Positions 12,001 to 18,279 of a stretch of DNA of 24,624 nt are shown here, piece after piece. Position 1 is the stretch's first letter; each line of letters starts with the position of its first letter. A program made the position numbers and the translations under genes. Under the pieces are notes generated by a model, which was given only the letters and a program-made list of their open reading frames with translations, ran no database searches and was not told where the DNA came from. Origin of the DNA: Lachnospiraceae bacterium (GTDB taxonomy: Bacteria; Bacillota; Clostridia; Lachnospirales; Lachnospiraceae); the NCBI GenBank assembly GCA_016282215.1, contig JAEEKC010000053.1:1-24624 (forward strand). The letters run 5' to 3'.

Positions 12001-13610
12001 GTGTTCCCCCGCTTGGACAGACCCACCAGACCGGCAGCATGGATCGTTCCGGTTACCGATCCTGTCACCTTCAGGTTTTGGATCACGGCATCCTGTATAC
12101 AGCGGAAAGGCGCCGTACCCATATTCGCTGTATCCGTGATCTGTGCGTTCAGGGTTTTATTTCCACCGTCAAACACACCTTTGAACGGATGATCCTGTGT
12201 TCCGACAGTTTTCGAAACCTCAATATCTGCAGTCAGTTTATAATATGCACCGGTATTCGTCCCCTGTGCGGTCATGGTAGCGAACGCATTCCAGTCATCT
12301 GACGTGTTTATCAGATATGGATCATCCTCTGTTCCGGTTCCCTGAGGCGCCTTGATCATCTCAAACGTCGCGCCCTCAGCCGACCCGGCATAGTTCCCAA
12401 TGCCTTCTGCTATGATAGTGTAGTTTCCAAACTCCGTTAAGCTTGTCAGATCCGTATAAATCTGTTCACCTTTCCTGCATTTCAGCACATAATCCGTGCC
12501 TTCAGTCAGTACGGTATTGCCGATCTTCAATGTGGGAGCCGGTGTTTCTCCGACATAGTAAAAACTGCTGAGATTAACAAAGCTCAAGTTCCTCTTGTAA
12601 TAATACTGGTTGTGATCTGCGCATTCTACTGTTTCATAAAAACCTTCCGGCTGCCTGTAAACTCTATAGATTGGGAAAAAAACTTCGTGATAATTGTCCG
12701 GAATTGTTTTCATCCCATCGTACGCAACATAATACAGTTTTTCATCAACAGTATACTTAACGTAGTTTTCTTTCGGACCTTCTTTCAGGCCGATGGGACC
12801 AACCCAGCCAGTTCCCGTATAGGTTCCGAGAAAGAGACAATTACTGAAACTGACATTCGTTTCGCTCTTGTTACTGCACCAGCCCAAAATACCGCCTGCA
12901 TAGCTGCTGATATTGGTCAGATCCCCACTATATACTATGTTCTTAAATACCATAGTTGATGTTAATCCGTGACCGACCACGCCGCCTATATGCGTATTGT
13001 CGTTATCAGCCACGAGGGCAGTTACATCCACATCCACATAGCAGTCCGAGATCGTGGTCTTGTCAGATCCCTTCTTGGAAAACCCAACAAGGCCGGCCGC
13101 ATGAAGCGTACCGTTTACGCTTCCGGTGGCAGTCAGGTTTTGAATTGTCGCATCCTGGACATACCGGAACGGCGCGGTTCCATGGTGCGTTGTATCCTCG
13201 ATCGTCACATCGAGCGTATTCCCGTCGCCGTCAAAAACACCTTCAAACGGCTGCGTTTCAGATCCCACCGGCTCTGTAATATGAATATCGCTGCCGAGTT
13301 TATAATATTTACCGTCATAGGTATCGTTTTCATCCGCTACCTGCCCGGCAAAAACAGACCAGTCCTCATCGTTAGCGATGATATACGGGTCTTCGCTTGT
13401 TCCGTTTCCGCTCAAAGTCGCCTGTGTCTCGTTTCCGGAACCACCATTTTCGGAAACACCATTTTCGGCCCCACCGTTTTCGGAAACACCGCCCTGCGGA
13501 TCCGGCTCACCGGCCCTGACCTCCAACTGCCCCGTACCTGTCGGGACGGCTGTCAAAACCATGACGGTTGACAACACAAGTGATAAAAACCGTTTCCATT
13601 CTTTTTTCAT
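1..13610 (-). CDS. Giant secreted modular surface protein (ten GLUG/beta-solenoid + Ig modules, Ig/MBG domains, Cys-rich region, BspA-like LRR tail); 3' end outside window
   Basis: The frame is open from the ATG at 13610 to the left edge, giving at least 4536 residues with no stop; the last visible residues, KKKAYRTM, are probably 15-25 residues from the true end. The start has an AAAGGAG site 7 bases upstream and a signal peptide (MKKEWKR, hydrophobic core, likely cleavage near VRA-G, residue 33). After a short SENG-rich spacer come ten modules of about 350 residues (residues 68 to about 3530). Each opens with a G-x-G-x4-P-Y-x-I...DW motif, continues with FDG and AGLVG/GGVVGHG (GLUG-like) solenoid motifs, and closes with an Ig-like segment ending in TITGxGNYxGSA. 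Then follow Ig-like and MBG-like domains (about 2985-1160), a Cys/His region (1160-665), a Ser-Gly-Gln linker (632-480) and LRR_5 repeats. No LPXTG motif is visible so far. It probably acts outside the cell, as an adhesin or matrix protein. The domain calls are by eye; the function is unknown. Confidence 0.9.
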   Translation of the reverse strand, partial: MKKEWKRFLSLVLSTVMVLTAVPTGTGQLEVRAGEPDPQGGVSENGGAENGVSENGGSGNETQATLSGNGTSEDPYIIANDEDWSVFAGQVADENDTYDGKYYKLGSDIHITEPVGSETQPFEGVFDGDGNTLDVTIEDTTHHGTAPFRYVQDATIQNLTATGSVNGTLHAAGLVGFSKKGSDKTTISDCYVDVDVTALVADNDNTHIGGVVGHGLTSTMVFKNIVYSGDLTNISSYAGGILGWCSNKSETNVSFSNCLFLGTYTGTGWVGPIGLKEGPKENYVKYTVDEKLYYVAYDGMKTIPDNYHEVFFPIYRVYRQPEGFYETVECADHNQYYYKRNLSFVNLSSFYYVGETPAPTLKIGNTVLTEGTDYVLKCRKGEQIYTDLTSLTEFGNYTIIAEGIGNYAGSAEGATFEMIKAPQGTGTEDDPYLINTSDDWNAFATMTAQGTNTGAYYKLTADIEVSKTVGTQDHPFKGVFDGGNKTLNAQITDTANMGTAPFRCIQDAVIQNLKVTGSVTGTIHAAGLVGLSKRGNTKNTIKNCVVGTNVAVNVPKAGTDDYHMGGVVGHGFTSVLEMENVVYSGNMSSAGTKYAGGLLGWADGSTLNLKHCLFSGTYTGNAKFHPIAVKNQGETMTVSTEEVYYTQTPMNSIGSGYIAAEGVRVYSEPQQEFCQKLTFLDGSSYYRIAESVTNGLREGYFVEEGESFTPQPTVTCDGEVLSENDYTVTYYKDGSQVNTPLPVGTYTMTITGSGNYAGSAEGYGFEISNSVSLHGEGSETVPYQITSAADWELFAKQIKFGNDEGKYFELTNDILVTDAVGVQTGPFMGTFDGKGHTLTVSMNDISHTGTAPFRYIKNATIQNLTVTGTVTGTAHAAGLVGYSLPGNGKNTIKNCVVKTDVDVSTATNGNYYMGGVVGHGSTSVLEMEDVVYSGHMTNEGDNAVGGLLGWSGSATLNLKHCIFKGTYERQSGSGTFYPIAVKDKSAKVTASVSDVYKTVNPQNEDVSYLAADGRPATTGQANSFNKKLTFPDNSTYYYVGFTEIGNGQPAYAPVGTDPELTVTFDGETLTKDQDYTVSFQKDGVDVSSPLAEGTYTMTITGMGDYVGSAVSDSFELRNFLAQGNGSEQSPYKITSADDWSVFAKQISYGKDADKYFELTNNIDVTETIGSKEYPFKGVFNGNDHTLTVSMNDTSNMGTAPFRYIEDATIHNMTVDGTVNGSIHAGGLVGFSVRGNSSNTIKDCIVKTDVTVNVPNGSNFHMGGVVGHGSKSELYLENIVYSGHMSNTVDPSVTSAVTAAGGIVGWSDTGAKLHFKNCLFTGNYEGGNVFHPLALRTNGNSVTSTVENCYTTAEATIEKSDKRYVNDMTKVYEQPQEDFCKKLEFSDGSFYYYVGKTVIGSGQKIIYIAAGSNYDPGVTFDGTALTCDQDYEVSVQKEGVDVTQPLAEGTYVLTITGKGEFAGSAVSSEFQLRHVVAQGDGTAQSPYLITSADDWNVFAKQISYGKDADKYFELTSDIEVTQTVGSESYPFKGVFDGKSHTLTVSITDTTNVATAPFRHIKDATIKNLTVEGTVTGTIHAAGLAGYSWPGNDKNTIQNCVVDTDVVVNVPNVSNYHMGGVVGHGKTSVLVMENVTFTGTMSSSGSYAGGLLGWSDGSTLNLDRCFFKGSYTGKAAFHPIAVRNNNKTMTVTESDVYYLEKPVNIAGKNIAANGTPVYTKLTEETPILTKETLFDGNEYYVEKALTVTGVDDVYVCTGSPISITPQVTFGDTSMTAESDYTISIYRDGQADAVTQVKDAGRYTIEIKGIGNYYGSKKISFTVTYEGEGSAESPYLIKNAADWDLFAEETAKGKNTDKHYRLVNDITVSTMAASSDHPFNGTFDGNGKTLTVHYNVVDEKDAAPFKYISSPTIKNLRIAGTIETNDQFAAGLAGHCNGAAHIENCVSEVTIISTRDGDGTHGGFIGVINGGYHPELRNCCFSGRLLGPDTHSCGGFVGYNSANPHLYDCIFCPKEVTFKTDHAFTFVRVNDSGASAVVYYTDCYYTTPYGRTAGTKAYEQMEENTFYRAISVSDNTVFAPVEFEMTGVETSYMLGDATGITPVIKIDGKDAVAGLDYTLTLDDVDVTGQADFDIATKGTHTLVITGITYAGSIEKKITVSSALQQDTDGNYLIEDVYDWHALSLEVAGGNTFSGKTVKLMNNITVDVMVGGDTAETAFAGTFDGNGKKITVDYKSSEERCGPFMSLNGAVIKNLTVDGQIVAKKKIAGSISCYNYGNTTITDCTGSVTIKSVFTSSDDGTYGGFVGCNYDSGKLVFERCIFNGKLLGENASKNGGFVGYNRNDASGSIRYTDCLFDPQEITMSASESAVFNRQGDNAKSDASMFTRTYYLTAYGKAQGQRAFAGSDTDGAMAYVDDGGSIRYTTLFDGKAYLISGDVKISGLSECTTNDLAHFDPKAVVTFNGERLTIGTDYALDITKKGETQTIDSFAYDVQYTAHFTGVANYYFKKSIDFYVTPALPGKGTEADPFLISSAGDWSVFADMIGKGVNADKYYKLTNNITVTEMVGDDNNGFKGTFDGGDKTITFHHVAVRNNTALFSRIDSATVKNLVITGKITTGYQFAASVVARTYGKSVLNRITSYLEIESTFETERDGSHGGFVAINAPSASVTMEYCVFKGKLLGKNAKQCGGLIGYSHNTSKSALKFQDCYFAPAQVTMSTTGSQTIVRVTASGNGYTETRVYCASYFGGHQGVPVVSDVSDGSLHMAVTTADGKTNYVLYHMSDLQDRYQYTGENISPVYKVKNAIDKEADLSNVREIIRDENGDAVDWAVNPGKYTITIEGVESKGFGGSDSGVFYIYSEELSQDESGNYLIRNKADWLTFVRSVNVLSETYENDTVILVNDIEDIDESVGTSEGNWFRGTFEGNGKTVTVNLNDTTNTGTALFRNVAGATIRNLTVEGTVIGTTHASGLIGFTREGVVTVDRCDIKVSVSNPNTSGNRHIGGVIGHGVRADVVLKDTVFEGTLSNTYHYAGGLYGWCNDSAKLTIDNCLFKGSYNGGGKFHPIAVKLDTATMRGVSVKDAYYTTQASTLTNASYKLTDGQKAYPECPDDLPGLKKSRLLADGHIYYTVDEQTISEIDEYYVYETAPVSIPVSVSYNGVTLSNGSDMEILLDDTIVTTDTVTTDKLGEHKLTIRGKHDHGYYGQVEKEFTVIANEMKTDGEGTVLIENDADWAMLVYAVNERGDLFEGKYIKLQKDIKATKTVGTAQNPFKGRLLGEGHTVTMNLGTTSDCAGLFGYAAGAEFYDLAIDGQIRTNHQYAGGLIGESEGKVKINTCKFKGSIETGENARYVGGLVGHIAQSGEAEITGCLFDGSLSGKGSHVSGFVGRADGVADLTACLFKPKALTLSGGSGNDPFIGWVDGTSQNALIEYCYYMTAMGENPFGVKTHTITAGENVAMATSGAYWYYPLTGIYMYPGRGLSYDKVLYAGSTDQPKLELSYEPVSGYQNYRFEASAGTLASGTDGTYILTMEDEDVDITLLKDKIPAEEPDIKAQPADLTLTYGYTGGNTISVNAVPAEGHTLSYQWYVGETENGAKNAIEGATSETYTVPAGKQAGVTEYYECVVTAERSDNGEKTEVTSDVATVTVIAKEVTVAVANKVKVYGQEDPELSAAVTGLLEGESEELIAYTLSRADGENAGEYAITASGDAQQGNYAVTYVPGNLTITQADAPVLSDITKEYYFKRNTTETIDVALLLQAAIKKKYPAAVTGECIYEVADGVTGSYIDGAQPAVSADGKLTYTVKASGSGDVGIKGSMTVKIRPQNFKETQLSVSYEIVNKEIVTLSGNSVVALVNSELTYGQKLSSLSFGPAVFVTEGGSEVDGTLAFETPDAVPDTSTTSAKWIFTPDEADSYMRVQGEVEILVKKAVPAVTEVPTASGGAYSPDKTLADHAITGGSTQVAGSWKWADETIVPTVGNGGYDAVFTPEDTMNYESVTKKLMIAITKAAVTFEQMPSAGQITYGQTLADSALTGGSVSTAGTFAWEDETISPKVADSDTTEYTVVFTPQDTANYVPANGKVKVTVLPATLTGTPAPFRQVPYEVTKVGQLDLIDNWAWDSADSEKTLRVAMITKATAKYQGTDRGNYANEDVEIQIIRKECPHTHVLEHPVASVSANCIESGNVDCYECPDCKRHFVKDGEELKELRGDAWLIPATGHKYGEAEYVWSSDLTSCKATKICENDVSHKCEETVEVTCREVAPTCEEKGSKTYTAVFTAEGFTTQTKVVEIEAKGHKWGEWVVTTEATEEAQGQMTRVCANVPSHKETKAIPKKEKTTPSGQDNPSGQDNPSGQGQSQGQGSSSGQGQSQGQESSSGQGAGTDTSSKVGQILLTGRHEGAAYVVTADDPKTKTVAFTQDTSVKAPEKYKIPKTVTIDGVTYKVTAIAKGAFKGNKKVKSITIPSTVLTIGDNAFYGCTALETITIPKNCRSIGKNTFKNCKKLKKIIIKSKKLTLKSIKKNAFKGIGKKVVIKVPKGKKKAYRTM
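502..623 (-). repeat. Tandem 36-bp and 18-bp repeats coding a Ser-Gly-Gln-rich linker
   Basis: Two near-identical 36-bp copies (502-537 and 538-573) are followed by an 18-bp unit (580-597, 598-615 and a partial copy to 623). In the giant protein's frame they encode SGQGQSQGQ-SS and SGQDNP repeats. This low-complexity, flexible linker joins the Cys/His-rich region to the C-terminal LRR cassette. Such short perfect repeats are prone to changes in copy number. Confidence 0.85.
3000..13409 (-). repeat. Tenfold coding repeat array of about 1.05 kb per unit inside the giant gene
   Basis: Unit starts, read from the G-x-G...PY/NYLI...DW motif, lie near 13409, 12343, 11291, 10248, 9186, 8151, 7132, 6069, 5039 and 3979, so spacing stays between about 1019 and 1066 bases. 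Two sub-types are visible. Units 1-5 and 9 carry the GTAPFR/GTALFR plus HAAGLVG/HASGLIG and GGVVGHG/GGVIGHG motifs (type A). Units 6-8 carry DGxHGGF or DGTYGGF and an LLG...GGFVGY pattern (type B), and unit 10 is a B-like variant. The order is therefore AAAAABBBAB. Neighbouring type A units are the most alike, which suggests growth by unequal exchange. Unit edges are accurate to about 20 bases. Confidence 0.88.
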
Positions 13611-13715
13611 CCTGTAACTCCTTTCACCCTGCACTGATGTGCGCCTCGTATATCCCCTAATGATTTCAAATATGGTCTGTCTGTTTTATTTCTTCCCGTT
13701 TCAGGGTAGTATTTT

Positions 13716-13744
13716 ATTGTAGCACGATTTATGAATTGTGAAAA
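13716..13744 (-). promoter_or_regulatory. Candidate promoter of the giant surface protein gene
   Basis: On the minus strand a -35-like TTTTCA (13739-13744) lies 17 bases from a -10 TACAAT (13716-13721). The base pair TG sits one base upstream of the -10 (TGC-TACAAT), an extended -10 that can offset a weak -35. The predicted 5' leader is about 100 bases. No intrinsic terminator is visible between the upstream gene's stop (13765) and this site, so some read-through from the upstream gene is possible. Confidence 0.6.
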
Positions 13745-13764
13745 GTTATGTTTACTCTCTCTCA

Positions 13765-16700
13765 TCATTTGATCCTGACGAATTTCTGCTTTTTCCCCTT
13801 TGCTCCGGCTTTCTTCAGTATCTTTTTGTAAGAGGAAAGCCTCTTTTTGGGAACACTGAATTTCGCCTTTGCATGGATTTTCCCAAAGGCGTTCTTTCCG
13901 ACGCTTTTTTTCTTCAGATACGTGGTCTTTACCTTAATCTTTTTGAGATTCGTGCATCCGTAGAAGGCGCCGGCTCCGATCTTTTTGACATTCTTCCCAA
14001 TGACAATGCTTTTCAGTTTTTTGTTTTTCCGAAAAGCATTTGCCGCGATCTGTGTCACCTGAAAGCTTTTCCCGCCCAGCTTGACCGTATCCGGAACAGT
14101 CAGGGATGTTGCCGATTTACGGGATGTCCCGATGATCGTAACGTTTCCGCTTTTCGCTTTGACGGAAATTACTTTTACAATAACGCCGGCCTTTTTGTCT
14201 GTTATGACATCTCCCTTTTTTACTGTCTCATTCAGGTCTTTAGCATTCCCATCCACGGTTCCCGTGCCGCCGTTTCCGGCCGTCCCTTCTTCTTGCAGCT
14301 TTTCGATCTTTGCGGTTTGTTTATAGCCGCAGATGCAGGTTCTTTCCTTCAGGCCTTCAGACTGCGCAGTAGCAGGAGTGAGTACCATCCAGTCGCCAAA
14401 TGTATGCATGCTGTAGCCGCTTTTATTCGCGTCTTTTTTTATTGTACAGTAGGCTGCGCTGCACTCATGCCAATGATGGGCTGCATCATAAGTCCACTGC
14501 CTTGACCACTCATGTACATGGGTGCTTTTTTCACCGAAAATGAAAAGTACGGAATCATAATACTCTGCAACATTCGTATAGAGGTCTTTTGTATCCTGCG
14601 AAAGCTTTACCACCCGGATTCCCTCTGTGTCCGATGTCGGAAGCAGGGAAAAAGTCCTTTGTTTTGTTTCCGTATCCGTCGCCACCGAAAAATCATATTT
14701 ATCATCAAAGGCACTGTCATAGTTCCTGAATTCATAGTAAACCAGATTCGACAGCTGCTGATCCTTATCAATCTCGCCTTTTTCCCGGAAATTCTTAATA
14801 TCCACCGTTTTCGCGATCCTGCTGCCGACCTGTGCAGAAGGGGTATACAGCGGCGCAGAGAGGAAATTGACCACTGCTGATCTGACCGTAAAGGGCTGCG
14901 CGCTGACCTGCGGTACCGATATGGTTTCCGGGAGCGACGTCAGCGAGGCATCCGCATCTGTGCAGTCATAGAGCCAGGCGGTCATCTTCTGTGTATCAAG
15001 CTCATAGAGCACATGATCCCTGTAAGCTGCCAGTTTCTGCTCGCCTGAATACAGCGGCGCCTGCGTATCTACGTTATCGCCGCGCAGGATACTGACACCG
15101 GCCTGATCAAAGATCAGGTAGTCCTTTGCATTGAAAAATGCGTGGGGATAAGCCGAAAGCGCTTCTTTGTTCTGTGCACAAACTTTGACGCTGCCGCCGT
15201 AAAGCTCAACATCACCATCCGGCGACTGCGCACAGACAGGTAAATAATAACCGTTCATGTCCTTCGATAATGCCACTTCCTGTGCCTGTGCCGTCATGCT
15301 GCCTGAGCGGAAGGAAACCAGCCCTTTGTAACTATTTGCTTCGCACTGAAGAATACTTGTGCAGTCGGCATTGATCAGCTCTATAGGACCGCAGTTTACA
15401 AATTCAATCTCAGGACCGTCCAGCACGATCTGCGCAGCATACAGGATCGGCGGGCAGCCGGTCTCCTGCGCCAGATCGCTGCAGTCGATCGTAAGCTTTC
15501 CGCTTCCCTTAAGCGTGAGCCTGCCTCTGCAGAAGATTGCCCCCAGACCGGCAGGTCGCTGCGGTTTGATCGTGTTGTTTCCTTCCACGCTTACCGTCAG
15601 CACATCCATATAGCCCAGCCTGATCTCCGACGATGGATCCACATAGATGGTGGAACCGTTGTAACCATTCATCATCAGGGTCTGATCTGACTCCCGATAA
15701 GACAATCCGGGTACAGACTGCGGCTGAGCCGTAACACCGCCAAAAGAGTACTCCTTCAGATCCACGCAGCTGTAGGCTATCTCTGCCGTTGCGGCGGGAT
15801 CCTTATAAACCCTGATCCTGGAAGGGGCTTTCGGTGTCTCATCCAGAATCAGACTGATCCCGATCTGATTCTTTGAAAAGAACGTGATCTCTATTCTGTC
15901 GCTTTCCTTTCCGTTGACAAGAAAGGTCGGCTCATAGAATACATAAGACGGCTGCTCCACGCCGCCTACGATACCTCCTATGGAGCCTTGTATGGTAAAA
16001 TCAACCTTATATTTCGTACCGGCGCACAGCTCATCCGTGTCACTGCTGCATCTTTCCCAGACGCCTGTATCCGGATCATAAAAATACCAGCGAAGGTCGC
16101 CAACCAGTGAATAATGCTGTCCCTCAGGGACGCTGATAAAGGTATTTTCCTTCTTGCCACTACTTAAGCAGTCAGGGATCTTGTCCGCCTCATACAGGAT
16201 ATTCACCTGCTCGATCATTTCATCGCCTGCAAGATCACAATACTTGCTGCACAGATCCATGTAGATACCGTCATCATTCTTTAACTGACCCGTATCAAAG
16301 GACGTAATGCTCGGATCATAGAACCAGACCTTGAAATCCTCAGGTGCGGCAAATTCAAAATGCTGCGCATCATCCAGCGCCAGCTGCAGCCTGATATGAT
16401 ACCTCTTTCCCACCACCATGACGGTTCCCGGAGCAACAGGCTTTTTGTCCGGATCTTCCAGATCGTAAAAATAGCAGGCCTTTACGGAAATCACTCCCTG
16501 ATAGCCGGCAAGCTTCAGGTTGTCTTTTTCTTCATACGTCAGATCGCCTCCCGAAAGTGTCGCATCCGTGATCACGGCCTCCATGGGCGGAACCGTCTTA
16601 TGCGCCAGATGGCTGTTATGACCTGTCACCTCAATGGTGACACCTTTGATCGTGGTTTTGGTTTCCGCATAGGTATCTGCGCAGAAAAATCCCGACATGA

Positions 16701-16797
16701 TACATGTCAGGACCATCATACAGAAGATCAGCAAGGCCTCCTTTGCCTGTCTGAAACTCCCCTGTTTCGCACTTTTGTTTTCGCTGCTTTCCCTCAT
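13765..16797 (-). CDS. Secreted multidomain protein with carbohydrate-binding-like core, Cys/His module and BspA-like LRR tail
   Basis: This is a 1010-residue protein. The frame is open to 17142, but the upstream part overlaps dapL; the ATG at 16797 has an AAAGGAG site 9 bases before it and begins a signal peptide (hydrophobic residues 21-38, likely cut after TYA-44). The N-terminal half has repeated WFYDP/WYFYDPDTG segments resembling beta-sandwich domains. Around residues 370-450, GNNTI followed by LTLKGSGKLTI resembles carbohydrate-binding-like domains of Clostridia. Residues about 760-830 form a His/Cys module (HEW, HHWHEC, CICGYK). From about 861 to the end are LRR_5 repeats (NAFRKNKKLKSIVIG, GAFYGCTNLKKI) and a Lys-rich tail ending VRIK. 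The tail matches the giant neighbour's. No sortase motif or lipobox is seen. A surface or extracellular role is inferred; the ligand is unknown. Confidence 0.85.
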   Translation of the reverse strand: MRESSENKSAKQGSFRQAKEALLIFCMMVLTCIMSGFFCADTYAETKTTIKGVTIEVTGHNSHLAHKTVPPMEAVITDATLSGGDLTYEEKDNLKLAGYQGVISVKACYFYDLEDPDKKPVAPGTVMVVGKRYHIRLQLALDDAQHFEFAAPEDFKVWFYDPSITSFDTGQLKNDDGIYMDLCSKYCDLAGDEMIEQVNILYEADKIPDCLSSGKKENTFISVPEGQHYSLVGDLRWYFYDPDTGVWERCSSDTDELCAGTKYKVDFTIQGSIGGIVGGVEQPSYVFYEPTFLVNGKESDRIEITFFSKNQIGISLILDETPKAPSRIRVYKDPAATAEIAYSCVDLKEYSFGGVTAQPQSVPGLSYRESDQTLMMNGYNGSTIYVDPSSEIRLGYMDVLTVSVEGNNTIKPQRPAGLGAIFCRGRLTLKGSGKLTIDCSDLAQETGCPPILYAAQIVLDGPEIEFVNCGPIELINADCTSILQCEANSYKGLVSFRSGSMTAQAQEVALSKDMNGYYLPVCAQSPDGDVELYGGSVKVCAQNKEALSAYPHAFFNAKDYLIFDQAGVSILRGDNVDTQAPLYSGEQKLAAYRDHVLYELDTQKMTAWLYDCTDADASLTSLPETISVPQVSAQPFTVRSAVVNFLSAPLYTPSAQVGSRIAKTVDIKNFREKGEIDKDQQLSNLVYYEFRNYDSAFDDKYDFSVATDTETKQRTFSLLPTSDTEGIRVVKLSQDTKDLYTNVAEYYDSVLFIFGEKSTHVHEWSRQWTYDAAHHWHECSAAYCTIKKDANKSGYSMHTFGDWMVLTPATAQSEGLKERTCICGYKQTAKIEKLQEEGTAGNGGTGTVDGNAKDLNETVKKGDVITDKKAGVIVKVISVKAKSGNVTIIGTSRKSATSLTVPDTVKLGGKSFQVTQIAANAFRKNKKLKSIVIGKNVKKIGAGAFYGCTNLKKIKVKTTYLKKKSVGKNAFGKIHAKAKFSVPKKRLSSYKKILKKAGAKGKKQKFVRIK

Positions 16798-16964
16798 CTT
16801 CCCCTGCTCCTTTATATGATCCATGGTTTTCTGTACTGTATTTTCATACTGAACTTTACACTGCCCGTTCAAACGCATACCTGCGATCCCCTTAAAAGCC
16901 GCATTTGGTTGATATGATGCATTTGTCTTGAAGTATATCAAAAAGAACAAAAAAAGAAAACCGT
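16798..16964 (-). other. Upstream region of the 1010-residue secreted protein gene, no firm promoter
   Basis: The stretch lies between the dapL terminator and the secreted protein start and should hold its promoter. I see only weak candidates, for example a TATACT hexamer without a convincing -35, and TTGAAC 18 bases before TATGAA. No RNA gene or repeat stands out. Confidence 0.35.
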
Positions 16965-17007
16965 AAAAAACACCCCTGCAGGAAGGTATTTCCTTCCGCA
17001 GAGGTGT
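16965..17007 (-). terminator. Intrinsic terminator of the dapF-dapL operon
   Basis: Read on the minus strand, ACACCTCTGCGGAAGG and CCTTCCTGCAGGGGTGT form a long stem with one bulged A and one C/T mismatch around a short AAATA loop, followed directly by TTTTTT (16965-16970). It starts about 20 bases after the dapL stop, the expected place for a rho-independent terminator. It separates dapL from the secreted protein gene downstream. Confidence 0.88.
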
Positions 17008-17026
17008 CGTGCGTTTTCTATGCCTG

Positions 17027-18241
17027 TCACATCCCTTTGATCCTGTTGATCGCTTCGCAGGTATTTTCGTAAGTACCAAATGCGGTAAGGCGGAAATACC
17101 CTTCACCCGAAGGTCCGAAGCCGCAGCCGGGCGTGCCCACAACGCCGGCTTCTTTTAAGAGTTTGTCAAAGAACTGCCAGCTGCTGATACCCTGTGGTGT
17201 TTTCAGCCAGATATAAGGGGCGTCCACGCCGCCGTATACTTCATAGCCCGCATCCTTCATGCCATCAAGGATCGTAGCCGCATTTTTCTTATAATATGCT
17301 ACCTGCTCGCGAAGCTCTGCTTTTCCCGCCTCGCTGTATACCGCTTCGCCGGCGCGCTGGACGATATAGGGCGCACCGTTGAATTTGGTGCCGTGTCTTC
17401 TGGCCCAGAGGCTGTGAAGGTGTGTGCCGCCGCAGGTCAGTTCCTTCGGCACTACCGTAAATCCGAGCCGCAGTCCCGTAAAGCCCGCATTTTTGGAAAA
17501 GGAACGGATCTCGATGGCGCAGGTCTTAGCGCCGTCGCATTCGTAAATGGAATGGGGCACATTTTCGGAACTGATATAGGCTTCATAAGCCGCATCAAAA
17601 ATGATCACAGCACCATTTTCGTTTGCATAGTCTACCCACTTTTGCAGTTCTGCTTTTTCCAAGGTCGTGCCGGTGGGGTTATTGGGATAGCACAGATAAA
17701 TGATGTCTGCCTTATCCTTCGGCAGCTCGGGTACAAAGCCGTTTTCCGCTGTGCAGGGCATATAGACCACTTTTGACCAGGTGCCGGCGCTGCTGTCATA
17801 TTCGCCGGTGCGGCCTGCCATGACATTGGAATCGACATAAACGGGATAGACGGGATCGCAGACAGCGATCACATTTTCTTTTCCGAAGATCTCCTGAATG
17901 TTGCCGGAATCGGACTTAGCGCCGTCGGAAACAAAAATCTGATCCGCTTCGATCTCGCAGCCTCTTGCCTTGTAATCCTGTTTGCTGATCACAGAGCGCA
18001 GGAATTCATAGCCAAGATCAGGTGCGTAGCCATGAAAGGTATCTGCCTGTCCCATCTCATCCACAGCTTTGTGGAGCGCTTCGATGATAGCCGGCGCAAT
18101 GGGCTGTGTCACATCTCCGATGCCGAGGCGGATCAGCTCCTTTTCAGGATTTGCCTCTTTGTAGGCCGCCACTTTTTTGGCGATGTCGGAGAAGAGATAA
18201 CTTCCCGGCAATTTCAGATAGTCTTCGTTGATGGTAAACAT
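17027..18241 (-). CDS. dapL: LL-diaminopimelate aminotransferase
   Basis: The 404-residue protein matches the length and sequence pattern of DapL, the PLP enzyme that converts tetrahydrodipicolinate directly to LL-diaminopimelate with glutamate as amino donor, skipping the succinylase/acetylase branches. Visible features are the N-terminal INEDYLKLPGSYLF, the FHGYAPDLGYEFLR segment (residues 69-82), YPNNPTG (185-191), D216 and Y219 for PLP contacts, the SFSK motif with the Schiff-base Lys250, and R384 for the substrate carboxylate. The start at 18241 has an AAAGGAGG site 5 bases upstream. It follows dapF after 38 bases, so the two form one operon giving consecutive steps to meso-diaminopimelate. 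An intrinsic terminator follows. Confidence 0.96.
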   Translation of the reverse strand: MFTINEDYLKLPGSYLFSDIAKKVAAYKEANPEKELIRLGIGDVTQPIAPAIIEALHKAVDEMGQADTFHGYAPDLGYEFLRSVISKQDYKARGCEIEADQIFVSDGAKSDSGNIQEIFGKENVIAVCDPVYPVYVDSNVMAGRTGEYDSSAGTWSKVVYMPCTAENGFVPELPKDKADIIYLCYPNNPTGTTLEKAELQKWVDYANENGAVIIFDAAYEAYISSENVPHSIYECDGAKTCAIEIRSFSKNAGFTGLRLGFTVVPKELTCGGTHLHSLWARRHGTKFNGAPYIVQRAGEAVYSEAGKAELREQVAYYKKNAATILDGMKDAGYEVYGGVDAPYIWLKTPQGISSWQFFDKLLKEAGVVGTPGCGFGPSGEGYFRLTAFGTYENTCEAINRIKGM

Positions 18242-18279
18242 TGGTTCCTCCTTTATAGATCAAAAAAACTTTAAGCCCC

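Noticed and set aside
3000..13409. CRISPR-like or transposon-like explanation for the repetitive 10-kb region
   Set aside because: The repeats are about 1.05 kb, diverged and all in one coding frame, without short direct repeats or spacers and without transposase motifs.
13611..13764. Terminator between the two secreted-protein genes
   Set aside because: I found no stable hairpin followed by a T-tract on the minus strand; only a candidate promoter is supported.
16798..17142. N-terminal extension of the 1010-residue secreted protein
   Set aside because: The extension would overlap the end of dapL, cross its terminator and put the signal peptide more than 130 residues in; the ATG at 16797 has a good ribosome site and an immediate signal peptide.
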